Assembly (NCBI GenBank): GCA_030248295.1
Contig: JASANH010000781.1
Span: 434,001 to 498,000 of the forward strand
DNA length: 64,000 bases
Source: Mesodorylaimus sp. YZB2_4
Lineage: Eukaryota > Nematoda > Enoplea > Dorylaimida > Dorylaimidae
Direction of reading: 5' to 3'
The position numbers and the translations under genes are program-made. Below the pieces are notes generated by a model. That model did not search any database and had not been told where the DNA came from. It saw only the letters and a program-made list of their open reading frames with translations. Below, in pieces: positions 1-11,629 of this stretch; position 1 is the first letter of the stretch, and each line of letters opens with the position of its first letter.

Positions 1-729
1 GCGTCAAATCCACAAAGCTTGTGTTCTGTGCACTGCTGCTCTTCAGACAGACTCCCAAAAGGCAGCTGTGCTGTTTCACACGAGCAACCTAAATACGCCA
101 AAGCTGTAGCGTTGCGAGTAAAGTGACATGGCTTATCGTTACATGCCGAGCCTAAAGGGACACTGGAAAATCTCCCCCTCCCCCTTCTTCCTACTTTATT
201 TTCATGCCCATGGTTTATCATATCAGTAATGAACTGCTCGAAGATGAAGGGACACATGACACAAAATGATTTACCTTTGCAGCTCCTCGAACACTTCTAC
301 TAACAATAAGAGCAAGCGCTACTACGCAAAACCCGCGATTAGACACTCCCAGCCCACTTTGTGGACCACGAGCACAGGATTGCATGATCCTCTGCTCGTT
401 GCCAGGATCAGTCGTTCTGTTGATATTTGCTGAAAAAGCAGCTTCTGCTCAGACATACTCGTATTTCCTAAGCGATTGTTGCGCTTAGTGGTGGCCGAAT
501 AGACCAGCCATCCCAAGCCCTGGTTTCACTGTGTGCATTGGCTGGTCTAATAGTTTTAAGTCTGTGATAACAGACTTTTTTGGAAATGATAACAATTTCC
601 GCCAACTATTCTGTGCAATATTCTGGCGGAATATCACGCGCATAGTCTGTCATCGAGTCATCTGTCAGAAGCAATAATACAAGGAAAGATGACGAAAACA
701 ACGAACGCGCAATCATAAAAGCCTAGTCG
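1..729. other. intergenic, nothing recognised
   Basis: I see no coding exon, RNA gene or repeat that I can support here. The right edge grades into the sequence that is repeated in inverted orientation near position 14,560. Confidence 0.5.
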
Positions 730-1362
730 ATGGAAGATCAGCAGCTCACAATCAGGAGACAAGGCCCCATATCGACACAGACTGGAAAATTAGAGCAGTT
801 CTTTCCAAATATCAACGTCATCCATGCCAACTTTCACTCCTAACCAGCCTATCAACAAACAACCGCCCAATCTATCGCCGAGCAAGTTCGATTAACAAAC
901 TGACTCCATTATTCGAGGGAAGGAGCTATTCTGACGCACAGTTTTCATGCCTCTTCCACTCGTCTAGCAATGGCGTAATCTCCCACGCAGCCGCACTCCA
1001 CTGATAAGAAAAAGACACAAACACACAGCTGACATCATTTCCGTCAAATTAGTCTACATCGAAAACAATCGAGCTGATGGTCGATGTCCCCTTCCTCTCT
1101 TCTCAGAACTGGCCATTTGTACGCCGTAGTCTCCGCTTTGGGTATTTTCTACTGTTCTTCATTCATTGTACTCGAGCGTAGCACTAGCTAAGTCCACCAC
1201 AGAGTAAACACCGTGACGTAGTATTCCACCCTGCCGCGCTGTATTCACACTGAATTCAAGTGGCTCAAGGGAGTCACAGCTGATTTCTTCTGAAATCCCC
1301 AATCTACCTCGTTATCAGTTAAAATATCGTTTGAGCGAGGATAAGAAGTGGCCCCATTTCCC

Positions 1363-1370
1363 TATATATA
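1363..1370 (+). promoter_or_regulatory. TATA box of reductase copy A
   Basis: TATATATA lies 100 bp before the start codon at 1471. It is conserved in the inverted copy (13,948-13,955), including the flanking bases. A GATAAG motif lies about 20 bp upstream in both copies and could be a GATA-factor site. Confidence 0.6.
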
Positions 1371-1470
1371 CGACTGCCATCTGAACAGGCAGCACAGCTT
1401 AGCAACCGAGCAAGCTTCATAATCAAGGCGTCAATTCGAACGAGGCTACTTTTTTCCCAAATCAAGAAAA

Positions 1471-2884
1471 ATGGAAATCATCTCCAGCTCGAAACCAAGA
1501 GTCTTCGTGACCAGAAAAATTCTGGACCCTGCTTTTGAAATGCTCAAGGAAAAGTAAGATTTCTTCAAACTTTTTCGAGTCAGCGCCTTATTTTCCTGAA
1601 AATTCGGTCGCAATCCCTGAAACCAACTTTTTCAGGTTCATAGTAACTTCGTGGAACGGGGAGCACTCGGTGCCGAGGGAAGTCCTGTTGAAGGAGGTGG
1701 AGAATGTGGATGGACTCTACTGCACTCTGACTGATCACATCGACGAGGAAGTGTTGAAAAGAGGTAGGCTAGGGGGGCTTGTAGTCACAATCAGGGCATC
1801 ACTGGCTGCGATCTGATGCATAGAGCATCTGTGCACATGACCAGGGGGCCATCCCTTTTAGCCAAGAACCTGAAAGTGGTGGCCACAATGTCAGCCGGCT
1901 ACGACCACATCAACCTGGCAGCCTGCAAACGGAGGTACAGTCAGGCAGGAGTCGGTGCCGACTGATATTCAGGGCCTCTCAATTTCAGAGGCATCCTGGT
2001 GGCCAACACGCCCGACATTCACGCAGAAGCGTGCGCCGAGTTCGCCATGGCCGTCGTTCTGTGCACGACGAGACGAGTGATCGAGGCCAATCGACACGTG
2101 CACACTGGCAAGTGGAAGGACTGGGTGCCCATGTACATGTGCGGCCGAGGAATCTGCGACTCAGTGGTCGGCATCGTGGGAATGGGCAAAATCGGAATGT
2201 CCATCGCGGAAAAACTGCTGCCTTTCCATCCCAGAGAACTGGTCTACCACAATCGCAGGCCCAGTCAACAATGTAAGCACGGCCAGCCAGTTCGAAAATC
2301 CATCAGCAATGCATGGTTTCTTGCAGGCGACGATTTGGGGGCCGTTTACGTGGACAACCTGGACGACCTGCTCAGAAGATGCGATTTCGTCATAACAGCC
2401 TTGTCCCTGTCCAAAAGTACCCTGCACATGTTTAACGCGGAAAAATTCGCTCTGATGAAGCCGACAGCCCAATTTTTCAACTTTGGAAGGTCAGCCCGGC
2501 TTGTTCTTTCGCTCTTTCCCATCTGACTTTGTTTAGCCTTCAGGGGTGGCCTGGTCGACCAAGACGCCCTGTACGACGCCCTGTCCAGTGGTAGCTTGTG
2601 GGCGGCGGGTGCCGACGTGTGCACGCCAGAGCCACTGCCCGTTGATCACAAACTGCTCACTCTGCCCAACTTCGGTAAGTGGTTCCATTCTCCCAACATC
2701 CATCCAACAATGCAGCCTCTGTGCTTCAGTTCTGCTCCCGCACATCAGCAGCGCCACCGTGGAAGTGCGCCTGCGAATGGCTGTGCTAACATCGGAGAAC
2801 ATCGTCGCGGGTCTGGAACAGCGCCAGGTGCTCACCCCCGTCCATATCGAGCACACGAGCACTGCAAGGTGCCGCGCTGCCTAG
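1471..2884 (+). CDS. glyoxylate/hydroxypyruvate reductase-like 2-hydroxyacid dehydrogenase, copy A
   Basis: The model is seven exons: 1471-1553, 1636-1763, 1862-1934, 1989-2272, 2327-2489, 2544-2674 and 2730-2884, giving 338 residues. All introns are GT-AG and 54-98 bp long. The protein is a D-isomer-specific 2-hydroxyacid dehydrogenase of the GRHPR type, expected to reduce glyoxylate or hydroxypyruvate with NAD(P)H. The dinucleotide-binding motif GMGKIG lies near residues 158-163. The catalytic triad of the family is present: Arg at about 244 (codon split by intron 5), Glu in CTPEPLP at about 273, and His in LPHISSAT at about 292. Length and motif spacing match animal GRHPR. The start was chosen because the next exons keep phase and a TATA box lies 100 bp upstream. 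The last 20 or so residues, rich in basic and small residues, do not look conserved. The name GRHPR is by family resemblance; substrate is inferred. Confidence 0.9.
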
Positions 2885-2992
2885 TGCAGTTCTGATGCTG
2901 TGAACCATAAGATTTCTGTAAAGTGTCTTGACTGTGTGAAACCATATTGTGCCATTTATGTGTGACGACTGTTTCTTGCAACTTTCTCAGCT

Positions 2993-2998
2993 AATAAA
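2993..2998 (+). terminator. polyadenylation signal of copy A
   Basis: AATAAA lies 109 bp after the stop codon of copy A. The inverted copy B has its own AATAAA at 12,320-12,325 (minus), at a similar distance but in diverged flank. Confidence 0.6.
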
Positions 2999-2999
2999 T

Positions 3000-3900
3000 T
3001 TATAGCTCTCGTTTTTCTGTGTCTGTAGTTCTGATTGAACACAAATGACGCAGTACTGCCAGCAGTTCGTGTAAAAAAACATTTTAGAGACTTTGCTCTT
3101 CCCAGCAGTAATGCAAGCTTTTTAGAAATATGTTAAAAAAGCTTTGTCGAAGACCACAATATCGAATGTTTGTCGATGAAGTTTTCTCTGGCGACTTTTC
3201 AATGGTTTCGCTCTTGACTTTGTTTAATGATTTACGTTATACCTTATGTGGCTTGCTGTCTCAGAGTGCAAAGTAATGTGTTCCGGTAAGAAATAAATAG
3301 AAATAAAAAATCTTCCTAAAGTCAGTCATCCTCAACTGAGCATGGGCGCCTCACTTCACCTCTACAACCTCGGGCTAGGACTGAAGCCATCTGCCACTCG
3401 CTCTGGCCAGCCTCGCGGGCGGGGTAGCGGCATAGTCATGTCATCACTGATGACGAGTGGCCACTTAATATGGCGCGGCCTGGGCGGCTGGTGAGAGAGG
3501 CCTTCTCGTCAACCAAGAGCGGGCAAGGGTTAATCATGGACGACATGAGTGAGTCCTGGTCGTTTTGTTTTTTAAGAAATTTACAAAGGGAATTTCAAGT
3601 GATGAAATTGAGCGCCATGAAGACCTTCTCGGCCGAAGCATGAACCTTCACAATTACGTACCGCCATTGAGTTTTGCGCGCAACTGTCGCGATGCTGTAC
3701 CAAAAAGAAAAAGAATTTAGTGTGAAATTTTACTGTGTCCATGTAAAAGGGGTTTTCAAACTTGTGACGGAACTGATCAACCAAAAAATATCACATAAAA
3801 CTATGCCCCGGGACTACTATGTAGAGGTATATGCAGTAAGAGCTACTCTGGCCACGTCCTCCCTTGTTAGCCACGAGATGAGAGACGCAAAACGCAAATC
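3000..3900. other. intergenic, nothing recognised
   Basis: This gap separates the 3' ends of reductase copy A and the TIMP-like gene, which are convergent. A GC-rich patch at about 3,340-3,550 stands out in composition, but I could not tie it to a gene or a repeat family. Confidence 0.4.
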
Positions 3901-3904
3901 ATCA

Positions 3905-6133
3905 TCAGAAGGCAAAACCAGCAGTGTTGCGCTGCGTGCAGTTCTTGACCCAGTCTGCTGAATAAAGGTCTTGTGCAGCCGTTTCGGACACGCGAGACCA
4001 AGCGCGATTGCCTGAACAGTAGTGCGATTCAATTTTTCCTGGTAGCAGTTTGCTTGGTTCCGCTAAAGAAGCAGACGAAATTCAAGAGACAAAATGGGAC
4101 AATTAGGGAATCTTACCGAAAATGATGTAGTCGCCGCCCAAGCCAAACCCAGTCCCGCACGAGATATCAGTCCATACTGTGGTAAGGTAGTTGGGTAGCG
4201 GGACGTTGGTGGCGTTCTGCGGATAGAAATGTGAAAACAGTTCTGCTAAGGGCCCATCCATGAAGGACGTACAGGCCACCTGGGTGGGTGGTCTGTGACA
4301 GAAAAGTGGACGCGTGGGAGTGAGGGAGGCAGCGCGCAATGGACGTCTTGGATGTTTGCTAGAGGCGACTGAACCGCCGACCGACTGTTTACTTGCCTAG
4401 CTTGCGAGAGGTGACAGAAGAAGCACCACAAAAATAAGCGGAGGAAAGATAAAATGATGTCATAAAAGCGTTCCAGGCGGAAATTTTTTGTCTTTGAAGC
4501 AGTGAATATCTGCATATAACCAGTTTTGAAACAAAATGGCAAATTGTAATCTCCCGTGAGAAGAACCTCCCGTGAGAAGTGAGGATCAGTGGTATGCGCA
4601 AGATGATCATGTTCGAGAGCAGCGACCGACAACTATGCAGGATTATGTTGCATGCTAACTAGCTTCCGCTGCAGGTCACCCTCTCTCCCTAGGTTACCGA
4701 GTGCTCGACTGCACCGCGGTAATGTTGAGTAGTGGTGAACAAGAGGCTGGGCATGGACTGTCTAGTTACAGTAATCACATGCACTGTAGGCTGTGAACCC
4801 AGATATGTATGTGATCGTGGTCATACAGGCCTGTGTCGGTTTCATTCTATCAGGATCAGTTACAGGGAAGGGTGTAGAGCGTAAGGATGAGAACTGCGCA
4901 AGGGTGTGGTAGTCTTTGGGGTGGGAACCTTTTTTGGAGGAGAGGAGTAAACTCACCTTAAAAACGTTGACGATTCGAAAATGATAATCGGTCATTGGGA
5001 TCGAAAAATTCATGACAGGATCAAATTTGGGTGTGCCATCAGTTCTGTTGTACACGACGGCTCGAATAACTGATAAAAGCAATATTATGAGAGCTCTGTC
5101 AGCTGGAGCTGCGACGGCTCAGTTGGTTAAGGCGTTGGTCCCGCATTGCTTGGGCCACCAATCCTGACGGGGGTAGGCGACTCACCCGGTACCGTCAAGT
5201 GGCGGATGATGGACGAGTAGAGGTCAGGAACCTGGTTCTCGAACACCAGTTGGGAAGGACCCTCCCTTTTCGCCCAGTATCATCCTGGGACGCTGGTGCT
5301 GGCACAGGATGCCCTCGTGTGGAGACACACAGAGGGAACCTACCGTGAGAGCAGGTCACCTCACGGCCTTGCTTATCATATCAGGCGAAACGAGTTGGAA
5401 GTCCCGTGGGGGGAACTGGGGCGGCACAGGGCCTAACCCACAAAACTTTTGAAAAAAGAGTTCTGTGAGCATGTTGTCAATCACTGTATCTTCTATTGTC
5501 ACTTGATTGGACACAAATCCCACAAGGGTCTAACCTGGGAGTGATAATTTTAAAATAAACTTGTTCAAGAAACGATACGCTTTCGATTATGCGGTAGTTA
5601 TTGAATGGGTTGAAACTTTGGTATAAAATATGTAAATTTAGGCAAAAACATGTAAAAATTAACTTCTTGGCCAGAAATTATAACAATATTTTTTATGCAA
5701 CACCAAAAGCGACAAATGCGGCCTCAAATTTAAAAAAACTGTCTTTTTCACCAATTAAAATTTCATTGCTTTGAATTTTTAAACACAATAAATTTAAATA
5801 TATCACGTTTTTAAAAAATAGTTTGAGTTGTCAAAACTATTCTATTTCACATATTTTTGACAATATCAGCGTATTGGAGTGCAAGAAAACGTGTTTACCC
5901 ACCGTTTCGCAGCCACCTCAAGTACCCTCGAGTGTGGTGTGAGAACTTCGAGTGTGTGCCATGTCTGGTCATGCAGGAACCTTCTCTATGAGAGAAAAGT
6001 CAAAGTCTTAGAGCTCACCGATTGGGGCCTTGCAGGCAAAGTATGAAATTGTCTTCTGGGGATGGCCCGGCTCGCACATACAAGCCTCCGAGATACCAAT
6101 CAGTAATGCAGCGAAAAAGATGCGAAAAGCCAT
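3905..6133 (-). CDS. TIMP-like metalloproteinase inhibitor, single NTR domain
   Basis: Minus-strand exons in reading order are 6019-6133, 4957-5069, 4117-4216 and 3905-4062, giving 161 residues. A signal peptide (residues 1-17) is followed directly by Cys-Met-Cys and then EPGHPQ. This is the hallmark of TIMPs, in which the free N-terminal Cys of the mature chain chelates the metalloproteinase zinc. Later segments fit the family: VIRAVVYN, TDYHFRIVNVFK, WTDISCG and GGDYIIFG. The mature chain has six cysteines (in exon 1 at 18, 20 and 34, then one in exon 3 and two in exon 4), the number needed for the three disulfides of the inhibitory N-domain. There is no C-terminal TIMP domain, as in short invertebrate TIMPs. 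Intron 1 carries a tRNA-related SINE. A secreted, extracellular role is inferred from the family. Splice phases agree at every junction. Confidence 0.85.
5110..5460 (+). repeat. tRNA-derived SINE in intron 1 of the TIMP-like gene
   Basis: The 5' part reads like a tRNA D-arm/A box (GGCTCAGTTGGTTAAGGCG). The body (GAACACCAG..., GCCCTCGTGT, CACAGAGGGAACCTACCGTG, GGTCACCTCA, CTTGCTTATCATATCA) recurs at 47,358-48,225 and, reversed, at 9,290-10,112. This copy is uninterrupted; the other two are split by a 437-bp hAT-like element. Boundaries are approximate and the tRNA of origin is not clear. Confidence 0.7.
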
Positions 6134-6139
6134 GGTTGC

Positions 6140-6726
6140 TGTTGTTGGAGAGGAAGAGGCAAGACGTGCTGCTCAGGACCACTGATGATTAGAAGAATGT
6201 GCTTCACTCGCAAACTGCCTTGAATGACGAATGGCGTGGGCGCGGATTGAAAACTTGGTGAAGGAGCTTTCCTTGCGTTTTAAGAACCGGCGCGCAGCAG
6301 AATTTCGAAGCTTCAGTTGCTGTGATATTTGTATCGTCTCTAGCTGCAACGAGGCATAAAACAGTGGGCACCCTGTCCGCTTCTGAAGCCTAGACAGGCC
6401 TATAGGCCTCACTGTGCAGGAGGCAAACGGAGTGAATGCCCGTGGGCAAGAAAATGTGTTAATCATGCCTCCAAAATTTAAATTCTGCGCTCGCAAAATC
6501 AAATCGTGATCGTTATTTTTTCACTTCAACCCAATGACTGTGACAATGAGATATTTTGCATTCAAGAGCATTCTCACAAACAACGCCGGCGTTCTCACAA
6601 ACAACGCCATTCCACTTTCCATGTATTCACAGACTAATGATAAAACCACAGGGATTTGAACCGCGTGCACTGACCTAGGAAGTATCAACCACGACATGGG
6701 AACATCTGCGAGACGAATTCAAACAG
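6140..6726. other. intergenic upstream of the TIMP-like gene
   Basis: No gene seen. A short direct repeat (TTCTCACAAACAACGCC twice) lies at 6,570-6,610. Confidence 0.4.
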
Positions 6727-7346
6727 CGTATTTGGAAAGTCTACCCAGGCAAAGGCGGGGAAGCTTGCGACCGCAGCGAAAGCGTGTGCGAGAATCATTT
6801 CGTGTAAACTGTGTCCCTTCACCCTCGAGTGCGCATAAGCGTTTGGTGATGTGGTAAAACATGAACATGAACCCATGCAAAGGCGGGGGAAGCTTGCGAC
6901 CGCAACGAAAGCGTGCGAGGTCGCTGGTCGCAGATCACTAAAAAGAGCATCTGCCACAGTGTTGCCAGACATGGCAGAGCAGGCCATGACAGAATATAAT
7001 TTTTGCAGAATTTGTGGCGGCTTTGTGGAAGTTTTGGTGCATTTTAGGATACTGAAACTTTCAACAGCGCGGATTGGATATTGGTTTTCGTCTCGCGATG
7101 AAGCTGCCCGTTGTGTTGCACCTTGAACTTCTCTCTTGATGAATTATTGATCTGACCACACTGATCTTTCGCGGTGTAGTCGAAGCTTTAGATGGCATAG
7201 GAAGCAGTAAGAGAAAGGAACATTTGGGGTCTGGGGCCCATTTATGGTCTGCGACCTCGCACATGCTTTCGTTGCGGTCGCAAAAAGTCGCGCGCGCGTC
7301 GCAAGCTTCCCCCGCCCTGGCCAGGGTAGACTTTCGAAATACGCAT
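6727..7346. mobile_element. non-autonomous element with inverted ends
   Basis: The left end (CGTATTTGGAAAGTCTACCC, then GGCGGGGAAGCTTGCGACCGCA) is matched in reverse at the right end (about 7,240-7,346). A second direct copy of the GGGGAAGCTTGCGACCGCAACGAAAGCGT block lies at about 6,883-6,915. No transposase is encoded. The layout suggests a MITE, possibly with an internal partial duplication. No clear target-site duplication was found. Confidence 0.55.
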
Positions 7347-7595
7347 TGAGACCACGAATATTGTAGTTACTTAGTTGGGAGAAACACAGGTTATTATGAC
7401 TTTCGACTTGCGTGACGGTGCATAGGTCGGAGATCACAAAAACCTAACCACGTTGATCAGACTGTACAAATATAACAAACTCAGTATTTGTCAACCCTTT
7501 TTTTATCTAATCCGAGCTATTCCGGTTGAGTGGAGAGACAGGACGCTTTCAGGACACATGCATTCTGTCATCTAACAATAAGTATCGAGCACGAA

Positions 7596-10500
7596 TCAAC
7601 TAGGCCGCTTTTTTAAGTTTGTTTCATCGTATCGAACTGGATTGATCAATTCGCCCTGTTCCAATCCCGCGATGATGTTCTCTGACGTCATTGCAGCCAT
7701 CCGCTCACGAACTTCAAACGTTGCACTGCTGATGTGTGGGAGTAAAACTGAAACAATTTCATGTCAGAATGGCCTTCCTTGATGCGATGTGGGGAACGTG
7801 GGGCAGGGATCGTCAAGAAGCATATAGCCAGGTGCGGAAATGATGCTCTACACTGGCTGTCTTGAGCTAAATTACGTCTGCACTAAGCTATCACTACATG
7901 AGGCTTGAATCTGTTTTAATTTCCGATGATTAAAGCATTGTTTGAAACCAAGGGGCGAGGTGTTACTGAAGACTGAACCACAAACCCCGTCATCGAGCCC
8001 TTCTGATAGACTTCAAGAAAGTAATACGGATGGGTCCGCACGACTGAGGGAGTGACCAGTGGAGCTATTGCACCAGGCCAAAAACCGATAGGGGCCAACC
8101 GAGTCTTCCGACCCAGTCCATGGATGACACATCACCCTGACGTATGACGCCCCCTGTTGCTGGCTCTCTTTAGAGGATCCATTTCCATTTTCCACAAGAA
8201 CAACCATGAGAACTCTTACTGAAGTTGGGCAGAGTGAGTAGCTTGTGATCGACGGGCAGTGGCTCAGGGGTGCACACGTCGGCGCCCGCGGCCCACAAGC
8301 GGCAGCTGGAGAGGGCGTCGTACAAGGCGTCTTGGTCGACCAGGCCACCCCTTGAGCGAGAAAATCGGTTATGTGAGAAAAAGAGAGGTAAATGCACCAT
8401 ACCTTCCAAAGTTGAAGAATTGCGCTGTCGGCTTCATCAGGGAAAATTTTTGTGCATTGAACATATGAAAGGTACTTTTCGACAAGGATAAAGCAGTAAT
8501 GACAAAATCGCTTCTTTTGAGCAGGTCGTCCAGGTTGTCCACGTAAATGGCACCTAAGTCCTCACCTGCAACATATCGTAGACAGAAAGTTGATTAGAGC
8601 AAACATGATGCTGCTCTTAAATTTGACTTGAGGACCTCGAGCATTAAAAACGATAATCGCGCAAGTTTTTAAAGATGAAATGCATGCACTCTAGAGTCGA
8701 TGTCGGAATATATTCTAGGGGCAGTTAAAGTTCTGGATCTTCAGCACCAATGCAAAAAAGTCAAAATTCTTGATTGCAGAGGGTGGAACATTGGGAAACC
8801 AAACTTCGACTTCTCAAATAATTGAGTAGCGGTGCTAAATTTCGGCTACACCCTGCAATACGCGGGCGCTGAATTTGAATATCGTATTCTTTTTTTCAAA
8901 ATTTCGACATTGATTCTAGAGTCAAGTTCGTCTTTAAGCGCGTTTTGGCTGCTTCTCTACGACAACTTTGTAAATGACTATGGAGATACTTAGGGGCCAT
9001 CCATAAAAGGCGACCGCACTAAACCTCGATTTCTTACCCCCCCCTGACCGCATGCTGACCACTTCTCGCTAAACCCCCTCAACAATGGTCGATCACTTCA
9101 GCCATACCCCCCCCCCCCCCCAAACGCAGTTTTGTCAAATGTTTTATCTTATGCTTTCTTGAGCTTGACAAGGTGCCCTCTCCTTGGAAGGCGAATCCTT
9201 TTTGATTCATGTAGCGGATTTCTATTTTGTAAAAGCCTTCACAATCTTTTCCCCATATTTTTGAAACATTTTTGCGGGCTGGGCCGCGCCGGCCCAGTTT
9301 TCTACGGGACTTCCAATTATATTCGCTGGCCAGCAGTCATGATATGATAAGCGAGACTGTGAGGTGACCAGGGATCGGTGGGGATCCCGATCCCATCCGG
9401 ATCCTGACATTGAGGCATCGGGATTCTGCTAATAATTATGATATGCATAAGCATGGCAGGTACACTCTGATCCATCATATCTGCCATGAAGAGGCAACAG
9501 CAACATCGGCACAAATCGATAATGATAGCGCCGCTGATTTTACTTCGCCTAGGCTGACCTAGCTGGACGCGTATCAAAACTGCGAATGTACTCATCAATT
9601 TCAGCTTATTTATGATGACTGGAATCGACCTTATAAAAAGCTTAAAAAACCTGGATGACTAAAGTGTGCTTTAGAGTGAGGAAAATAGACTCATCTCCTT
9701 CGTGTGTGCAAAAAATGTGCGACCTCAAACAAACAAAAAGTCCCGATCCCGGTCGGGCTTGCCCTGATCCCTATCCCGGGAAAAGGTGATACCGACCTAT
9801 CCCTAGAGGTGACCAGCTCTCACGGCAGCACCTCCGCACGAGGGCATACTGGGTGAGAAGGGGCTTGGGCTTATCGTTAGCTTAGGGACCTTCCCGGCTG
9901 GTATTCGAGGACAATTTCCCAATTCTCTGCTCCTCGGGTGGGCGTCCTCCATTTGACAGTAGCAGGGGTCGCCCAGTGCCAGGTGTCCAAAGCCAGCGAC
10001 AAGTTACTGAACTGCCGTCCTCCGTCGGAATAGAGCCTAGGCCTTTCAGTCAGGGTTGCGGGCCAGCAAGGCGGATCAACGCCCTAACCAGCTGAGCCAA
10101 CGCCTCCCAACTTCTCCCTTTCGGATAAGATATCATTCCAGTTGGGAATAAGAGTCCTCATGAACCCAAAATTGCATTGTCGAGAATGAACGACCGAGGA
10201 GAAGAGGAGACAAAAAGTTTTGAATGTTTAAGCGCGCAGTACTGGTGAAGATAAAAGGTGTTTTCTGTCATCAAAAGTTTAAAAAATTTGCTGCGGTCGA
10301 CCATTGGCCGCTACCCCTCCCCCCCCCCTCACGATCAGGGCTGGGGTCGACCTTTATGGATGGCCCCTTATCTCATTAATTTCTGCACTTACATTTCTTC
10401 ATCTGACGGATATCATAATACAGCAATTCTTGAGGGTGGAAAGGCAGCAGTTTTTCTGCGATGGACATGCCGATTTTGCCCATTCCCACGATGCCGACCA

Positions 10501-11628
10501 CTGAGTTATTGATGCCATGACCGCACATGTACATGGGCACCCAGTCCTTCCACTTGCCAGTGTGCACCTGTCGATTGGCCTCGATCACTCGCCTCGTCGT
10601 GCACAGAATGACAGCCATGGCGAATTCGGCGCATGCTTCTGCGTGCACGTTTGGCGTGTTGGCCACGAGAATGCCTCTGCAAATGAATGGGAATGACACG
10701 AGTTCAAGGCAAGGAAGGCACTTGTTCACACCTTCGTTCACATGTTATAACATCGATATGATCGTAGCCGGCAGACATTGTTGCGATTACTTTCAAGTTC
10801 TTGGCTGAAAAAACGAAGTTAGGCATTCAGGTAGATATTTCTACTGATTAAGTACATATTTCAGGTTTTACGCGTTAATACGTTAGAATCTATACTTCTG
10901 GTGGGAGTGACCGTAACAGCTTCTGCGCCGCATCAAAAACATAGGCAGCCAACCAATTCTGAGCCTTCCACAACCTTGTCAATGGCTGATCTAACATCTG
11001 GTCTCCTTGCAGAGGATCGATTACCAGATGAGGTGCAAATCGATTCCAAAGAAATCAGTGAGAACGCATGCAGCGTTTTATGACAGCTCCTATTCATATC
11101 CATATCGATAAGACAGTTCTAACACCCATGAGAGATGACCGCAACAGAGAAATCTATGAAGCACCATCTTATTACTGACACTTTGATGACACTGGTTGCT
11201 GACACTCTGAAAACCAGTCATGAAGAGTTCATGGCACGAGAATGGAAAAGTTGACCACTCATAAACAAGCTCCCCTAACTAGAGCCTTTTTACATGGTGC
11301 TTGTGACTGCGAACCTAACCTCGAGGGAGCTGTCTCGCAAAGAATACCTCGATCCAGCAGTTCTTCGTCAATGTGGTCAGTCAATGTGCAGTAGAGTCCG
11401 TCCACGTTTTCCACCTCCTTTAACAGGACATCTCTGGGCACAGTGTTCTCATTATTCCAAGATGTCACTATGAACCTAAAAAACTTTGTTTACAACTTCG
11501 AAACCCCTCTTAAAGCAGTCACAAACTTTAGCTGACAAGCCTTACTTGTCTTTTAGCATTTCGAATGCACCGTCCAATATTCTTCGGGTAACATAGACCC
11601 TTGGTTTCACAGTCGAGCCTTTCTCCAT
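7596..11628 (-). CDS. glyoxylate/hydroxypyruvate reductase-like dehydrogenase, divergent copy C
   Basis: Minus-strand exons in reading order are 11546-11628, 11348-11475, 10732-10804, 10393-10676, 8403-8565, 8220-8350 and 7596-7747, giving 337 residues. The first six exons have exactly the same lengths and phases as copies A and B (83, 128, 73, 284, 163, 131), so this is a true paralogue, not a processed copy. The frame is open throughout and GMGKIG, the catalytic Arg, the Glu in CTPEPLP and the His in LPHISSAT are all kept. It therefore looks functional. It differs from A/B by many substitutions, a different C-terminal tail, and long introns (543, 1,827 and 472 bp for introns 2, 4 and 6). 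Intron 4 holds a nested transposon. The dehydrogenase role follows from the family; the substrate is inferred. Confidence 0.87.
8013..8130 (-). repeat. dispersed repeat in intron 6 of copy C
   Basis: In reverse complement this matches 39,950-40,065: GGTGATGTTTCAGCCATGG type sequence, then CGGAAGACT, then CACTGGTCACTCCCTC. Shorter relatives of the GATGTTTCAGC core occur near 33,070, 39,205, 39,430 and 49,870. Class unknown. Confidence 0.55.
8993..10367. mobile_element. 1.4-kb non-autonomous DNA transposon in intron 4 of copy C
   Basis: Terminal inverted repeats begin GGGGCCATCCATAAA and continue to a GACCRCA-like block. TTA flanks both ends (8990-8992 and 10368-10370), a 3-bp target duplication that fits PIF/Harbinger. 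Subterminal C/G-rich tracts are present. The interior contains a tRNA-SINE (about 9,290-10,112, minus) that is itself split by a 437-bp hAT-like element. A second full copy lies reversed at 47,004-48,489. No transposase is visible. The superfamily assignment is inference from the TSD. Confidence 0.75.
9369..9805. mobile_element. hAT-like MITE nested in the SINE
   Basis: The ends are CAGGGATCGGTGGGGATC and, reversed, TAGGGATAGGTCGG. An exact 8-bp duplication GAGGTGAC flanks it at 9361-9368 and 9806-9813. CAGGG ends and an 8-bp TSD are the hAT signature. The same 437-bp element sits in the equivalent place at 47,679-48,115. Confidence 0.8.
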
Positions 11629-11629
11629 T

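Larger units (their letters stand above)
730..2960 (+). repeat. left arm of a gene-sized inverted duplication
   Basis: This stretch reappears in reverse complement at about 12,370-14,565. Identity is near total across the exons and introns of the enclosed reductase gene and stays high through the promoter. It falls off gradually upstream (shared blocks around 790-870 match 14,440-14,520) and ends a little after the stop codon, where the two 3' flanks diverge within about 80 bp. The arms are separated by about 9.4 kb that holds the TIMP-like gene and a third reductase copy. The edges are approximate. Confidence 0.9.

Noticed and set aside
2019-2204. Long minus-strand and alternative-frame open frames over the reductase copies
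   Set aside because: They mirror the coding exons in other frames; the GRHPR frame explains conservation in all three copies.
2288-2326. Alternative acceptors that would lengthen reductase exons (for example at 1,844 or 2,535)
   Set aside because: They break the reading frame; the chosen acceptors give identical exon lengths in all three paralogues.
9369-9805. Reading the GATCC-rich interior as a bacterial-type regulatory repeat
   Set aside because: It is bounded by hAT-like ends and an exact 8-bp duplication, so it is a mobile element.
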